Origin: an uncultured Cellulomonadaceae bacterium
GTDB taxonomy: Bacteria; Actinomycetota; Actinomycetes; Actinomycetales; Cellulomonadaceae
Assembly (NCBI GenBank): GCA_947495165.1
Contig: CANLXM010000002.1
Location: forward strand, 124,001 to 188,000
Length of the DNA stretch: 64,000 bases
Direction: 5' to 3'
Made by a program: the position numbers and the translations under genes. The notes under the pieces are model-generated. The model had not been told where the DNA came from. It searched no databases and worked only from the letters and a program-made list of their open reading frames with translations. Of this stretch, positions 1 through 8,298 are shown piece after piece. The first letter of the stretch is position 1; each line of letters starts with the position of its first letter.

Positions 1-74
1 CCCAGGACGACCAGCAGCTGCTCACCCTGACCGCACAGCTGGACCAGCTCGAGAGTGAGGTTTACCGCCCGTGA
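1..74 (+). CDS. 3' end of an upstream gene (probable DUF4350-type protein)
   Basis: Only the last 23 codons are inside the window, read in the frame that begins at base 3, ending TLTAQLDQLESEVYRP and TGA at 72-74. The stop overlaps the GTG start of the MoxR gene (GTGA), so the two are probably translationally coupled. In Actinobacteria the gene immediately upstream of MoxR-DUF58 pairs is commonly a DUF4350 membrane protein with a similar Leu/Glu-rich tail, so that is the likely identity. This is inference from context and tail only. Confidence 0.5.
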   Translation, partial: QDDQQLLTLTAQLDQLESEVYRP

Positions 75-1117
75 CCGACCAGCCGTACTCCCCCGTCCCG
101 CCGCCCGCGCCCCGCCCCGTGCCGAGCGCGCCACCGGCGCCCGTCGCCCCCGCCGCCGGAGCCGGCACCGACCCGGTGCGCGAGGCCCTCGAGGCGGTCC
201 GCGCCGAGGTCGCCAAGGCGGTCGTCGGGCAGGACGCCGCCGTCACGTCGCTCCTGATCGCGCTCCTGTGCCGCGGCCACGTGCTGCTCGAGGGTGTGCC
301 CGGCGTCGCGAAGACGCTCCTGGTGCGCACGCTCGCCTCCGCGCTCGAGCTCGAGACCACGCGCGTGCAGTTCACCCCGGACCTCATGCCCGGTGACGTG
401 ACCGGCTCGCTCGTCTACGACGCCCGCAGCGCCGAGTTCTCGTTCCGCCCGGGCCCGGTCTTCACGAACCTCATGCTCGCCGACGAGATCAACCGGACCC
501 CGCCGAAGACCCAGGCCTCCTTGCTGGAGGCCATGGAGGAGCGGCAGGTCAGCGTCGACGGCACCCCGCGCCCGCTGCCGACGCCGTTCATGGTCATCGC
601 GACCCAGAACCCCGTCGAGTACGAGGGCACCTATCCGCTGCCCGAGGCGCAGCTCGACAGGTTCCTGCTCAAGGTCGTGCTCCCGCTGCCCGAGCGCGCG
701 CAGGAGGTGGAGATCCTGCACCGCCACGCGACCGGGTTCAGCCCGCGCGACCTCGCGGCCGCCGGCGTCCGGCCGGTCGCCGGTCAGGAGGTGCTCGACG
801 CCGCCCGCGAGGCCGTCGCCCGCGTCCAGGTGGCCCCGGAGGTGCTCGGCTACGTGGTCGACGTGTGCCGGGCGACGCGGTTCTCGCCGTCGTTGTCCCT
901 CGGTGTCTCCCCCCGCGGCGCGACCGCGCTGCTCGCGACCGCACGGGCGTGGGCGTGGCTGTCGGGCCGCGACTTCGTGACCCCCGACGACGTCAAGGCG
1001 CTCGCGCCCGCCACCCTGCGCCACCGCGTGCAGCTCCGCGCGGAGGCCGAGCTCGAGGGCGTCACGACGGAGTCCGTCCTGGCGACCGTGCTGGCGAGCG
1101 TGCCGGTGCCGCGATGA
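71..1117 (+). CDS. MoxR family AAA+ ATPase
   Basis: This is a cytosolic AAA+ ATPase of the MoxR family, thought to act as a chaperone for assembly or activation of partner complexes, often together with DUF58 proteins. The first 33 residues are Pro/Ala-rich and likely disordered. Walker A is GVPGVAKT (about 75-82), Walker B LMLADEIN (about 134-141) and sensor 1 ATQN (about 177-180), followed by PEAQLDRF. The total of 348 aa is normal once the N-terminal tail is allowed for. The GTG start overlaps the previous stop, and the stop at 1115-1117 overlaps the ATG of the DUF58 gene. The family assignment is certain; the client is not known. Confidence 0.95.
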   Translation: MTDQPYSPVPPPAPRPVPSAPPAPVAPAAGAGTDPVREALEAVRAEVAKAVVGQDAAVTSLLIALLCRGHVLLEGVPGVAKTLLVRTLASALELETTRVQFTPDLMPGDVTGSLVYDARSAEFSFRPGPVFTNLMLADEINRTPPKTQASLLEAMEERQVSVDGTPRPLPTPFMVIATQNPVEYEGTYPLPEAQLDRFLLKVVLPLPERAQEVEILHRHATGFSPRDLAAAGVRPVAGQEVLDAAREAVARVQVAPEVLGYVVDVCRATRFSPSLSLGVSPRGATALLATARAWAWLSGRDFVTPDDVKALAPATLRHRVQLRAEAELEGVTTESVLATVLASVPVPR

Positions 1118-2406
1118 TCCTGACCGGGCGCGCCGTGGGCCTCACGGCGCTCGGCGTGGTCCCGGCGCTGTGGCGCCCGTCCGTGTGGACGGTCGTGGCG
1201 TGGCTGGGGCTCGTGCTGGCCGTGTGCGTGGTCGACGCCCTGCGGGCCGCCTCACCGCGCCAGGTCGGCCTCAGCCGCGACGTACCGCACTCCGTGCGCC
1301 TCGGCGAGACCACGTCCTGCACCGTGACGGCCACCAACCGCGGGCGCCGCCGCCTGCGCGGGGTGCTGCGCGACGCGTGGCCGCCGTCGGCGGGTGCGGT
1401 CGACGCCGTGCACCCGCTGCTGCTGCCGGCGGGCGAGGCTCGTCGTCTCACGACACCGCTGCGCCCGGCCCGGCGCGGAGACCGGGTCGCCGCAGGCATC
1501 ACCGTCCGGACCCTGGGCCCCCTCGGCCTCGCGGGCCGGCAGGCGACCCTGGACGTCCCCGCGCGCCTGCGCGTGCTGCCGGCGTTCGCGTCCCGCCGCC
1601 ACCTGCCGTCGCGCCTCGCGCGGCTGCGGGAGATCGACGGCGCGGCGGCCGTGCAGATCCGCGGCGAGGGCACGGAGTTCGACTCGCTGCGCGAGTACGT
1701 GATCGGCGACGACGTGCGGTCGATCGACTGGCGCGCGACCGCCCGCCGGGCCGACGTCGTCGTGCGCACCTGGCGCCCAGAGCGGGACCGGCGCGTGATG
1801 ATCGTGCTGGACACCTCGCGCACCTCGGCGGCGCGGATCGGCGACGAGCCCCGCCTCGACGCCTCGATCGACGCCGCCCTGCTGCTGGCCGCCCTCGCGT
1901 CGCGGGCGGGCGACCGCGTCGAGATGATCGCGTTCGACCGCACCGTGCGCGCCCGTGTCGCGGGCGCGAGCGGGCCTCGCCTGATGCCGGCCCTCGCTGA
2001 CGCGATGGCGCCGCTCGACCCCACGCTCGTGGAGACCGACTGGCCGGGTGTCGTCGCCGCCGTGCACGAGCGGCTCTCGCAGCGCGCGCTCGTCGTGCTC
2101 CTCACGACCTCCGACCCCGGTGTCGTCGAGACCGGGCTCCTGCCCGTGGCCGCGCAGCTCACCCGCACGCACCAGGTCGTGCTCGCGTCCGTCGCCGACC
2201 CGGTGAGCGAGACGCTGCGCACCGACCGCCAGGACTCGCGGGCACTGTTCGACGCGGCCGCCGCCGAGCGTGCCGAGCTCGAGCGCACGGCTGTGGCCGC
2301 GCTGCTGCGTCAGCGGGGCATGGAGGTCGTGCACGCGGCGCCAGACGCGATCGCCCCGCGGCTCGCCGACACGTACCTCGCCCTCAAGGCCGCCGGGCGG
2401 CTCTGA
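1114..2406 (+). CDS. DUF58 domain-containing protein
   Basis: The 430-residue membrane-anchored protein has two predicted transmembrane segments at about 5-20 and 24-42, then a soluble region. The DUF58 signature GEGTEFDSLREY..GDD..SIDWRATAR lies at about 184-211. It is followed by a von Willebrand A-like domain whose MIDAS-type motif DTSRT is at about 233-237. The ATG at 1114 overlaps the MoxR stop (ATGA), the usual MoxR-DUF58 coupling. Proteins of this pair are thought to work together, with the VWA-like domain as partner for the AAA+ ring. The molecular role in this organism is unknown. Confidence 0.93.
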   Translation: MILTGRAVGLTALGVVPALWRPSVWTVVAWLGLVLAVCVVDALRAASPRQVGLSRDVPHSVRLGETTSCTVTATNRGRRRLRGVLRDAWPPSAGAVDAVHPLLLPAGEARRLTTPLRPARRGDRVAAGITVRTLGPLGLAGRQATLDVPARLRVLPAFASRRHLPSRLARLREIDGAAAVQIRGEGTEFDSLREYVIGDDVRSIDWRATARRADVVVRTWRPERDRRVMIVLDTSRTSAARIGDEPRLDASIDAALLLAALASRAGDRVEMIAFDRTVRARVAGASGPRLMPALADAMAPLDPTLVETDWPGVVAAVHERLSQRALVVLLTTSDPGVVETGLLPVAAQLTRTHQVVLASVADPVSETLRTDRQDSRALFDAAAAERAELERTAVAALLRQRGMEVVHAAPDAIAPRLADTYLALKAAGRL

Positions 2407-2507
2407 GCCGTCCCGGTCGGCCGCAGGCCGCGGCCCCGCGCTCGGGCGACCCGGCCCCGACCACGCGCTGGCGCCGTGGGCTGACCGCGGCTGGCAGACT
2501 GGAGGCC

Positions 2508-2630
2508 ATGCGCAGATATGTCGGAGACCCCCAGGCCCGCGAGCGGCACACCCGCCGGGTCGCGATCATCGTGTCCCTGAGCCTCGTCGCGACGTTCGTG
2601 CTCCCCGTGCTCGTGTTCCTGCTGACCTGA
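2508..2630 (+). CDS. small single-pass membrane protein, 40 aa
   Basis: A 40-codon ORF begins with ATG at 2508, preceded by a GGAGG ribosome site at 2501-2505, and ends with TGA at 2628-2630. The first 17 residues are charged (RRYV..ARERHTRR). They are followed by one strongly hydrophobic helix (about 18-39, VAIIVSLSLVATF...) and then the stop, so an N-in single-pass membrane peptide is expected. It lies in the same direction as the MoxR-DUF58 operon, 101 bases downstream, and converges on the SpoIIM gene. I do not recognise a family. The ribosome site, composition and position make it a credible gene. Confidence 0.65.
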   Translation: MRRYVGDPQARERHTRRVAIIVSLSLVATFVLPVLVFLLT

Positions 2631-2648
2631 CCGGCCCGCAGCGACGTC

Positions 2649-3638
2649 TCAGGCCGCGAGCGGGACCGACGCCCCGGCGTCGTCCTCGGTGAGGTCCCCG
2701 GTCTCGCCGTCCGCGACCGCACGACGCCCGAAGACCATCACCCAGGTCCAGAACGCCGCGAGCGCCACGACCCCGATCGCGATCTTGAGCCACCACGCCA
2801 GGGCCGACCCGGTGATGAATCCCTCGATCAGGCCCGACAGGCCCAGCACCGCGACGAGGCCCAGCGCGACCGACATCAGGGCGCGCCCCTCCTCCGCCAC
2901 CGCGCGCATCCGCGGCCGGTTGCCCGGGTCGATCACGGTCCAGAAGAGCTTGAGGCCGGCGCCGCCGGCGACGAAGATCGCCGTGAGCTCGAGCAGGCCG
3001 TGCGGCAGGATCAGCGCGAAGAACACGTCGAGGCGGTCGTGCACCGCCATCAGCCCCGCCACCGCGCCGACGTTCACGGCGTTCTGCAGCAGCACGAACA
3101 CGGGCCAGGCGCCGGTGATCCCGAACGCCACGCACTGCGCGGCGATCCACGCGTTGTTGGTCCACACCTGCACCCCGAAGCCGACGCCGGGCTCGTAGTA
3201 CTCCTCGAAGGCCCTGTTGACGTACTGCTCCTGCTCGAGCGGGGACCAGAAGGTGCCCACCAGGTCGGGGTCGAGCACCAGGTTCACGGCCACCACGGCC
3301 GCGACGAGCACGCACGCGGCGGTGACGGCGTGCGTCCACCACCGCACCCGGTACAGCGCCGCGGGCACGACGACGAGCGCGAACCGCTGCACGTCGCGCC
3401 ACGACGGGTCGTGGGTGCCGGTGGCGCGCGCGCGGGCGCGCGTCAGGAGCAACGACAGCCGCGAGACGAGGGCCGGGTCGGGCGCCGCCGACCGCACGGT
3501 CGACAAGTGCGTCGCCACGGCCTGGTAGAGCCGGATCAACTCGTCGGCCTCGGCGCCGCTGAGCGAGCGCCGGCGCACGAGCGCATCGAGCCGCGCCCAC
3601 TCGGCCTCGTGGGTGTCGGTGAATACGTCGAGGTCCAC
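2649..3638 (-). CDS. stage II sporulation protein M (SpoIIM) family membrane protein
   Basis: This is a 329-residue multi-pass membrane protein of the SpoIIM/DUF95 family. The soluble N-terminus (VDLDVFTDTHEAEWARLDAL...) has a helical pattern seen across the actinobacterial members. It is followed by about five to six hydrophobic segments, including the family-type stretch ILPHGLLELTAIFVAGGAGLKLFW. The organism need not sporulate: in Actinobacteria these proteins accompany RDD and MoxR-DUF58 genes. The GTG at 3638 is chosen because the homologous sequence starts there; upstream in-frame codons would overlap the divergent RDD promoter. A TAGCGC element lies a few bases upstream. Confidence 0.88.
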   Translation of the reverse strand: MDLDVFTDTHEAEWARLDALVRRRSLSGAEADELIRLYQAVATHLSTVRSAAPDPALVSRLSLLLTRARARATGTHDPSWRDVQRFALVVVPAALYRVRWWTHAVTAACVLVAAVVAVNLVLDPDLVGTFWSPLEQEQYVNRAFEEYYEPGVGFGVQVWTNNAWIAAQCVAFGITGAWPVFVLLQNAVNVGAVAGLMAVHDRLDVFFALILPHGLLELTAIFVAGGAGLKLFWTVIDPGNRPRMRAVAEEGRALMSVALGLVAVLGLSGLIEGFITGSALAWWLKIAIGVVALAAFWTWVMVFGRRAVADGETGDLTEDDAGASVPLAA

Positions 3639-3690
3639 GGGCGCTACCCTGCCACAGGTAGACCCTGGCAGGACCACGAAGGAGGCTCGC

Positions 3691-4500
3691 GTGCGCGACG
3701 GCATCGTCACGGGTGAAGGCGTGGTGCTCGACCTGCGCCCCGCGTCGTTCGCCTCGCGGATGCTCGGGATCGCGCTCGACCTCGTCGTGCTGTTCCTCGT
3801 CGGGCTCGCCGCCGTCTGGCTGGGCTGGGAGCTCACCCTCTTCACCGAGCGACCGGTCGTGACGATCATCGCGCTCGTGGCCGTCACGGTCGCGTGGCCA
3901 GCCTTCGTCGAGACGCTGACCCGGGGCAAGTCGCTGGGCAAGTGGGCGGCGGGCATCCGGGTGGTGCGCGACGACGGCGGTCCCGTCCGGTTCCGGCACG
4001 CGTTCATCCGCTCCATGGTCGGCGTCGGCGAGCTGTGGCTCACCGGCGGTGCCGTGGCGCTGTTCGCGTCGCTCGCAAACGACCGCGGCAAGCGCCTGGG
4101 CGACATGCTCGCCGGCACCTACGTGATCCGCACCCGTGGCGCCTCGGTCTTCTCCGCGCCGATCGTCATGCCGCCTCCGCTCGCCGGGTGGGCCGCGCAC
4201 GCCGACATGCGGCGGCTGCCCGACGGGCTCGCGCTCGCCGCCCGGCAGTTCCTCGCCCGGGCCGCGAAGCTCGAGCAGGGCTCACGCGTGCGCCTCGGCA
4301 ACGACCTCGCTGGCCGGATCGAGCAGTACGTCGCCCCGGGGCCGCCGCCGGGCACCCCGCCCGAGGCCTTCATCACGGCAGTCCTGGCGGCACGGCGAGA
4401 CCGTGAGTGGGCCAGAACGCAGCGCGAGCGCACGCAGGAGCAAGCCCGTGCCGCGACGCTGCACCGCCTGCCCTACGCGATCCAGGACCCGCCGCGCTGA
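3691..4500 (+). CDS. RDD family membrane protein
   Basis: The 269-residue protein carries an RDD domain. Hydrophobic segments lie near 24-46 and 55-76, with a third near 110-128, and the conserved Arg/Asp positions fall in ASRMLGIALDLVV and in the GKSLGKWAAGIRVVRDDGG and NDRGKRLGDMLAGTYVI stretches. The C-terminal 110 residues are soluble and Ala/Arg-rich. The GTG at 3691 is preceded by AAGGAGG at 3679-3685. It is divergent from the SpoIIM gene, the standard arrangement in this actinobacterial block. A TACCCT hexamer at 3649-3654 fits a -10 box. Function is not established; some RDD proteins are ion transporters. Confidence 0.9.
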   Translation: MRDGIVTGEGVVLDLRPASFASRMLGIALDLVVLFLVGLAAVWLGWELTLFTERPVVTIIALVAVTVAWPAFVETLTRGKSLGKWAAGIRVVRDDGGPVRFRHAFIRSMVGVGELWLTGGAVALFASLANDRGKRLGDMLAGTYVIRTRGASVFSAPIVMPPPLAGWAAHADMRRLPDGLALAARQFLARAAKLEQGSRVRLGNDLAGRIEQYVAPGPPPGTPPEAFITAVLAARRDREWARTQRERTQEQARAATLHRLPYAIQDPPR

Positions 4501-4535
4501 GGCTCAGGACCTAAGCCCCAGCGCCTGAGGCTCAG
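4497..4535. terminator. bidirectional stem-loop between convergent genes
   Basis: The 11-mer CTGAGGCTCAG occurs at 4497-4507 and again at 4525-4535. The two copies can pair into a stem of about 12 bp with one G-G mismatch and a loop near 4509-4523. Each copy contains the stop codon of one of the two converging genes (RDD and ahcY), so the element would end both transcripts. There is no clear U-tract, as is common in GC-rich actinobacteria. Confidence 0.5.
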
Positions 4536-6022
4536 TACCGGTAGTGCTCCGGCTTGTACGGACCGTCGACCGGGACGTCGAGGTACGCCGCCTGCGTCGG
4601 GCTCAGGCGGGTCAGCCGCACACCGAGGGCGTCGAGGTGCAGCCGCGCGACCTTCTCGTCGAGGACCTTGGGCAACCGGTGCACGTCCGTGGCGTACGCC
4701 TGCTCGGTCCCGACCTTGGTGAAGATCTCGACCTGGCCGATCACCTGGTTGGCGAACGAGTTGCTCATCACGAACGACGGGTGGCCGGTGGCGTTGCCGA
4801 GGTTGAGCAGGCGCCCCTCCGAGAGCACGATGATCGACCGCTCCGGCTGGTCGCCGGCCGCGGGGAATGTCCACTCGTGCACCTGCGGCTTGATCTCGGT
4901 CCGGGTGATCCCGGGGATCCGGGCGAGGCCGGCCATGTCGATCTCGTTGTCGAAGTGCCCGATGTTCCCGACGACCGCCTTGTCCTTCATCCCCGCCATG
5001 TGCTCGGCCGTGATGACGCCGAGGTTGCCGGTCGTGGTGATGAAGAAGTCGGCCTCCGTCAGCACGTCCTCGATCCGTGCCACCTGGTAGCCGTCCATCG
5101 CCGCCTGCAGCGCGCAGATCGGGTCCACCTCGGAGACGACGACGCGGGCGCCCTGGCCACGCAGGGCCTCGGCGGCGCCCTTGCCGACGTCGCCGTACCC
5201 GGCGATGAACGCGACCTTGCCGCCGATGAGGACGTCGGTGGCGCGGTTGAGCCCGTCGGGCAGCGAGTGGCGGATCCCGTACTTGTTGTCGAACTTCGAC
5301 TTCGTCACCGAGTCGTTGACGTTGATCGCAGGGAACAGCAGCTCGCCGGTCGCGGCCAGGTGGTAGAGCCGGTGCACGCCCGTCGTCGTCTCCTCCGTGA
5401 CGCCGAGGATGCCCGGCGCCATCCGCGTCCAGCGCTGCGGGTCGGACGCGAGAGCCCGTCGCAGCACGTCGCGCACGACGTTCATCTCGTCGGAGTGCTC
5501 GGGGTCGCCGTGCTCGGTGTCGGCCGGGACCGCGCCCGTGGCCTCGTGCTGCACGCCCAGGTGGACGAGCATCGTGGCGTCGCCGCCGTCGTCGAGGATC
5601 ATGTTCGGGCCGTCGTGCCCCGGCCACAGCATGATCTGCTCGGTGCAGTCCCAGTACTCGGGCAGCGACTCACCCTTCCAGGCGAACACCGGCACCCCGG
5701 CCGGCGCCTCCGGCGTGCCGTGCGGGCCGACCGCGACGGCGGCGGCGGCCTCGTCCTGCGTGGAGAAGATGTTGCAGGACGCCCAGCGGACCTCGGCCCC
5801 GAGGGCCACCAGGGTCTCGATCAGGACGGCGGTCTGCACGGTCATGTGCAGCGACCCGGCGATGCGCGCACCCGCCAGCGGCTGGCTCGCGCCCAGCTCG
5901 GCGCGCAGGGCCATCAGGCCCGGCATCTCGTGCTCCGCCAGCCGGATCTGGTGCCGGCCGGCCTCGGCGAGCGCGAGCGAACGGACCTTGTAGCGGCCGG
6001 GGACCTCGTCGAACGTGGGCAT
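4532..6022 (-). CDS. ahcY: adenosylhomocysteinase
   Basis: The 496-residue enzyme reversibly hydrolyses S-adenosylhomocysteine to adenosine and homocysteine with bound NAD, clearing the by-product of methyltransferases. Family hallmarks are visible: the substrate-site region [15 protein letters not shown] (about 57-71), [16 protein letters not shown] (about 234-249) with the catalytic Lys/Asp, the NAD-binding GYGDVGKG (about 275-282), and the C-terminal KPEHYRY that completes the partner subunit's NAD site. Length matches actinobacterial enzymes. An AGGAG ribosome site precedes the ATG. No SAH riboswitch-like structure was evident in the leader. Confidence 0.98.
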   Translation of the reverse strand: MPTFDEVPGRYKVRSLALAEAGRHQIRLAEHEMPGLMALRAELGASQPLAGARIAGSLHMTVQTAVLIETLVALGAEVRWASCNIFSTQDEAAAAVAVGPHGTPEAPAGVPVFAWKGESLPEYWDCTEQIMLWPGHDGPNMILDDGGDATMLVHLGVQHEATGAVPADTEHGDPEHSDEMNVVRDVLRRALASDPQRWTRMAPGILGVTEETTTGVHRLYHLAATGELLFPAINVNDSVTKSKFDNKYGIRHSLPDGLNRATDVLIGGKVAFIAGYGDVGKGAAEALRGQGARVVVSEVDPICALQAAMDGYQVARIEDVLTEADFFITTTGNLGVITAEHMAGMKDKAVVGNIGHFDNEIDMAGLARIPGITRTEIKPQVHEWTFPAAGDQPERSIIVLSEGRLLNLGNATGHPSFVMSNSFANQVIGQVEIFTKVGTEQAYATDVHRLPKVLDEKVARLHLDALGVRLTRLSPTQAAYLDVPVDGPYKPEHYRY

Positions 6023-6247
6023 CTGTGCTCCTCGGTGCCGCGGGGGCGGCGGTCGGCGGGCGGGACCGGCGCGGGCGACGGCGACGGCGCGTCCAGGCTA
6101 GCGCGGCCCGTCGCGGGGCGAGGCGGGCGTCCGCGCCGGTCGCGACGCCACCGGCGCGGACGGACCGGCGGTGGCACACGTGTGACCTGTGGGACGTTTC
6201 GCCGCGGGGGGTTACACCCAGGGGGTGCGGCGTGCACACTAGTCCCC

Positions 6248-8164
6248 ATGCGTCACCGTCGCCTCCTCAGCCTGCTCACCGTCCTCACCCTCGTCCTCGG
6301 GGGTCTCGTCGCGACGCCCGCGAGCGCCGCGACCACGGGCGCGGTCAGCGCCGGGGCCGCCGCCAGCGCCGAGGTCGGTGGCGCGCTCACCGCCCCCGCC
6401 GCGAAGCGCGGCAACGTCATGCGCCTGACCGGGACCTCGACGGTCCTGAAGGGCTACTGGGGCACGCTGACCGGCCGATGGCTGAAGAACGGCGCGCGGA
6501 TGACGGGTGCCGTCCGGTTCGAGAAGCTCGTGCGCGGCACGTGGCGCTACGTCCGCCACGAGCGGATCGTCAACGGCGTCGCCAAGATCCGGGTGAAGCC
6601 CGCGTCCACGACCTCCTACCGGATCGTGCGCGGCTCTACGGCTGCGGCCAAGAAGGTCAAGGTCAACCGCTACTACGTGAAGACCAGCTCGACCCGCCGC
6701 ACGGTCGTCAAGGGCCGGTCGACGACCGTGAGCGTCAAGTACGTCAAGCACGGCAAGCTCCCCCCGAAGGGCGCGCTGCGGCTCCAGAAGCTGCGCGGCT
6801 CGAAGTGGAAGACCGCCAAGACGATCCGGATCGTCAAGGGGCGCGCGAAGGTCGGCCTCAAGCCCGGCGCGAACGCGAAGTATCGCCTGGTCACGACCAA
6901 CGGCAAGGTGGCGTCCAAGACGATCAGCGTCACGGTCGTCCCCGACCCCGCCGCGCTCCCCGCGTCGTTCACGGTCTCCGGCTCCGGCTACGGCCACGGC
7001 GTCGGGATGAGCCAGTACGGCGCCTACCAGATGGCCCGCGAGGGCCACAGCGCCGCCAAGATCCTGCAGCACTACTACAGCGGCACGTCCGTGGTGGAGC
7101 GCGCGACGCCCGCGAACGTCGCCGTCCAGGTGTTCGGGCCCGAGCCGTACCGCTTCAACGGCTACGCCGACACCGCGACGGCCACGCGGTTCTCCGCGAC
7201 CGGCGCGTGGAAGCTCTTCAACGCCGGCGACGACCCGCGGACCGCCAGCCCGCTGCGGACCGGCACCGCCAAGGACACCGTCCAGCTGAAGTCCTCGGGC
7301 TCGAGCGTCCAGGTCCTGGTGCGCCGGGACGGCACGGACGAGAAGAACGCCTTCACCCGCGCCGGTGGCGTCCGTCTCGTCTTCGACGGCAGCATCGCCT
7401 CGCTGTCCTCCCGCAGCAACGCCTCCTACCGGTACGGCGAGCTCGTGGCGACGAACATCGGCGGCAAGCTCAACGTCGTCGAGGAGCTCGGCCTCAGCGA
7501 GTACCTCTACGGCCTCGCGGAGATGCCCTCCTCGTGGGGGGCCAACAGCGGCGCGGCCGCGCTGCAGGCCCAGGCGATCACCGGGCGCAGCTACGCGATC
7601 GACCGCATCGGCGCCGAGCGCAAGAAGGCCTGCAACTGCGACCTCGTCGACGACGTCCGCGACCAGAACTACTCGGGCTGGGTCAAGGCCGGCGAGAGCA
7701 GGAGCCGCGGCGACGAGTACTACGGCAAGCTGTGGCGCGCCGCGGTCGACGCCACCGCGTCGTCGAGCGCGCGCGGCCAGGTCCTCGTGGGCGCCGACGG
7801 CACGCCGGTCACGACCTACTACTACTCCTCCACGGGCGGCCGCACCGCCAACAGCGAGGACGTGTGGTCGAGCGCGCAGTCGCACCTGCGCAGCGTGGAC
7901 GACCACTTCAGCCTGAGCGCCCCCGGCAACTCGATGAGGTCCTGGACGCGCACGCTCACCCAGGCTCGCGCCAAGGCGCTGTTCGGCCTCGACTCGGTGG
8001 TCTCGGTCGCCGTGACAGCCACGTACTCCAGCGGCCAGGTGAAGACGCTCACCGCGACCTCGGCGACCGGAGCGAAGGCCACGGTGTCCGGCAAGGCCGA
8101 CTCCCTGCGGTCCAAGCTCGGGCTCCCGGCCGCGTGGGTGACGGGGATCCGCGCCAACCGCTGA
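6248..8164 (+). CDS. secreted SpoIID/LytB domain protein
   Basis: The 638-residue protein has a signal peptide (about 1-27, cleavage after ASA). Two related Ig-like beta-rich repeats rich in Lys, Arg and Val follow (about 45-135 and 140-230). Then comes a SpoIID/LytB domain. The SGYGHGVGMSQYGAYQMA motif is at about 244-261, EMPSSW..NSGAAALQAQAITGRSYAI near 425-448, and YYSSTGGRT near 524. SpoIID proteins are peptidoglycan lytic transglycosylases; in Actinobacteria this family is secreted and presumed to act on the wall. The GHGxGMSQ motif precedes the core domain rather than ending it. The ATG is chosen because the signal peptide begins there. Confidence 0.88.
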   Translation: MRHRRLLSLLTVLTLVLGGLVATPASAATTGAVSAGAAASAEVGGALTAPAAKRGNVMRLTGTSTVLKGYWGTLTGRWLKNGARMTGAVRFEKLVRGTWRYVRHERIVNGVAKIRVKPASTTSYRIVRGSTAAAKKVKVNRYYVKTSSTRRTVVKGRSTTVSVKYVKHGKLPPKGALRLQKLRGSKWKTAKTIRIVKGRAKVGLKPGANAKYRLVTTNGKVASKTISVTVVPDPAALPASFTVSGSGYGHGVGMSQYGAYQMAREGHSAAKILQHYYSGTSVVERATPANVAVQVFGPEPYRFNGYADTATATRFSATGAWKLFNAGDDPRTASPLRTGTAKDTVQLKSSGSSVQVLVRRDGTDEKNAFTRAGGVRLVFDGSIASLSSRSNASYRYGELVATNIGGKLNVVEELGLSEYLYGLAEMPSSWGANSGAAALQAQAITGRSYAIDRIGAERKKACNCDLVDDVRDQNYSGWVKAGESRSRGDEYYGKLWRAAVDATASSSARGQVLVGADGTPVTTYYYSSTGGRTANSEDVWSSAQSHLRSVDDHFSLSAPGNSMRSWTRTLTQARAKALFGLDSVVSVAVTATYSSGQVKTLTATSATGAKATVSGKADSLRSKLGLPAAWVTGIRANR

Positions 8165-8298
8165 TCCCCGCGAGACGACCGGGAGAGTTCTCTCACATCC
8201 GGCGTCGCACGGCCGATATCTACCTAGAATGGACATGCAGCCGTCGGCCGGTCCGGCCCTCGCGGTCTGCGTCCCCCACTCTCGGTTGGAGCCGATCT

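Noticed and set aside
4544..6247. In-frame extension upstream of the SpoIID-type gene
   Set aside because: It runs antisense to ahcY and has no domain. The signal peptide begins at the ATG at 6248.
6023..6247. SAH-responsive riboswitch upstream of ahcY
   Set aside because: I could not find a pairing pattern or conserved core in the leader; it is simply GC-rich. A covariance-model search would settle it.
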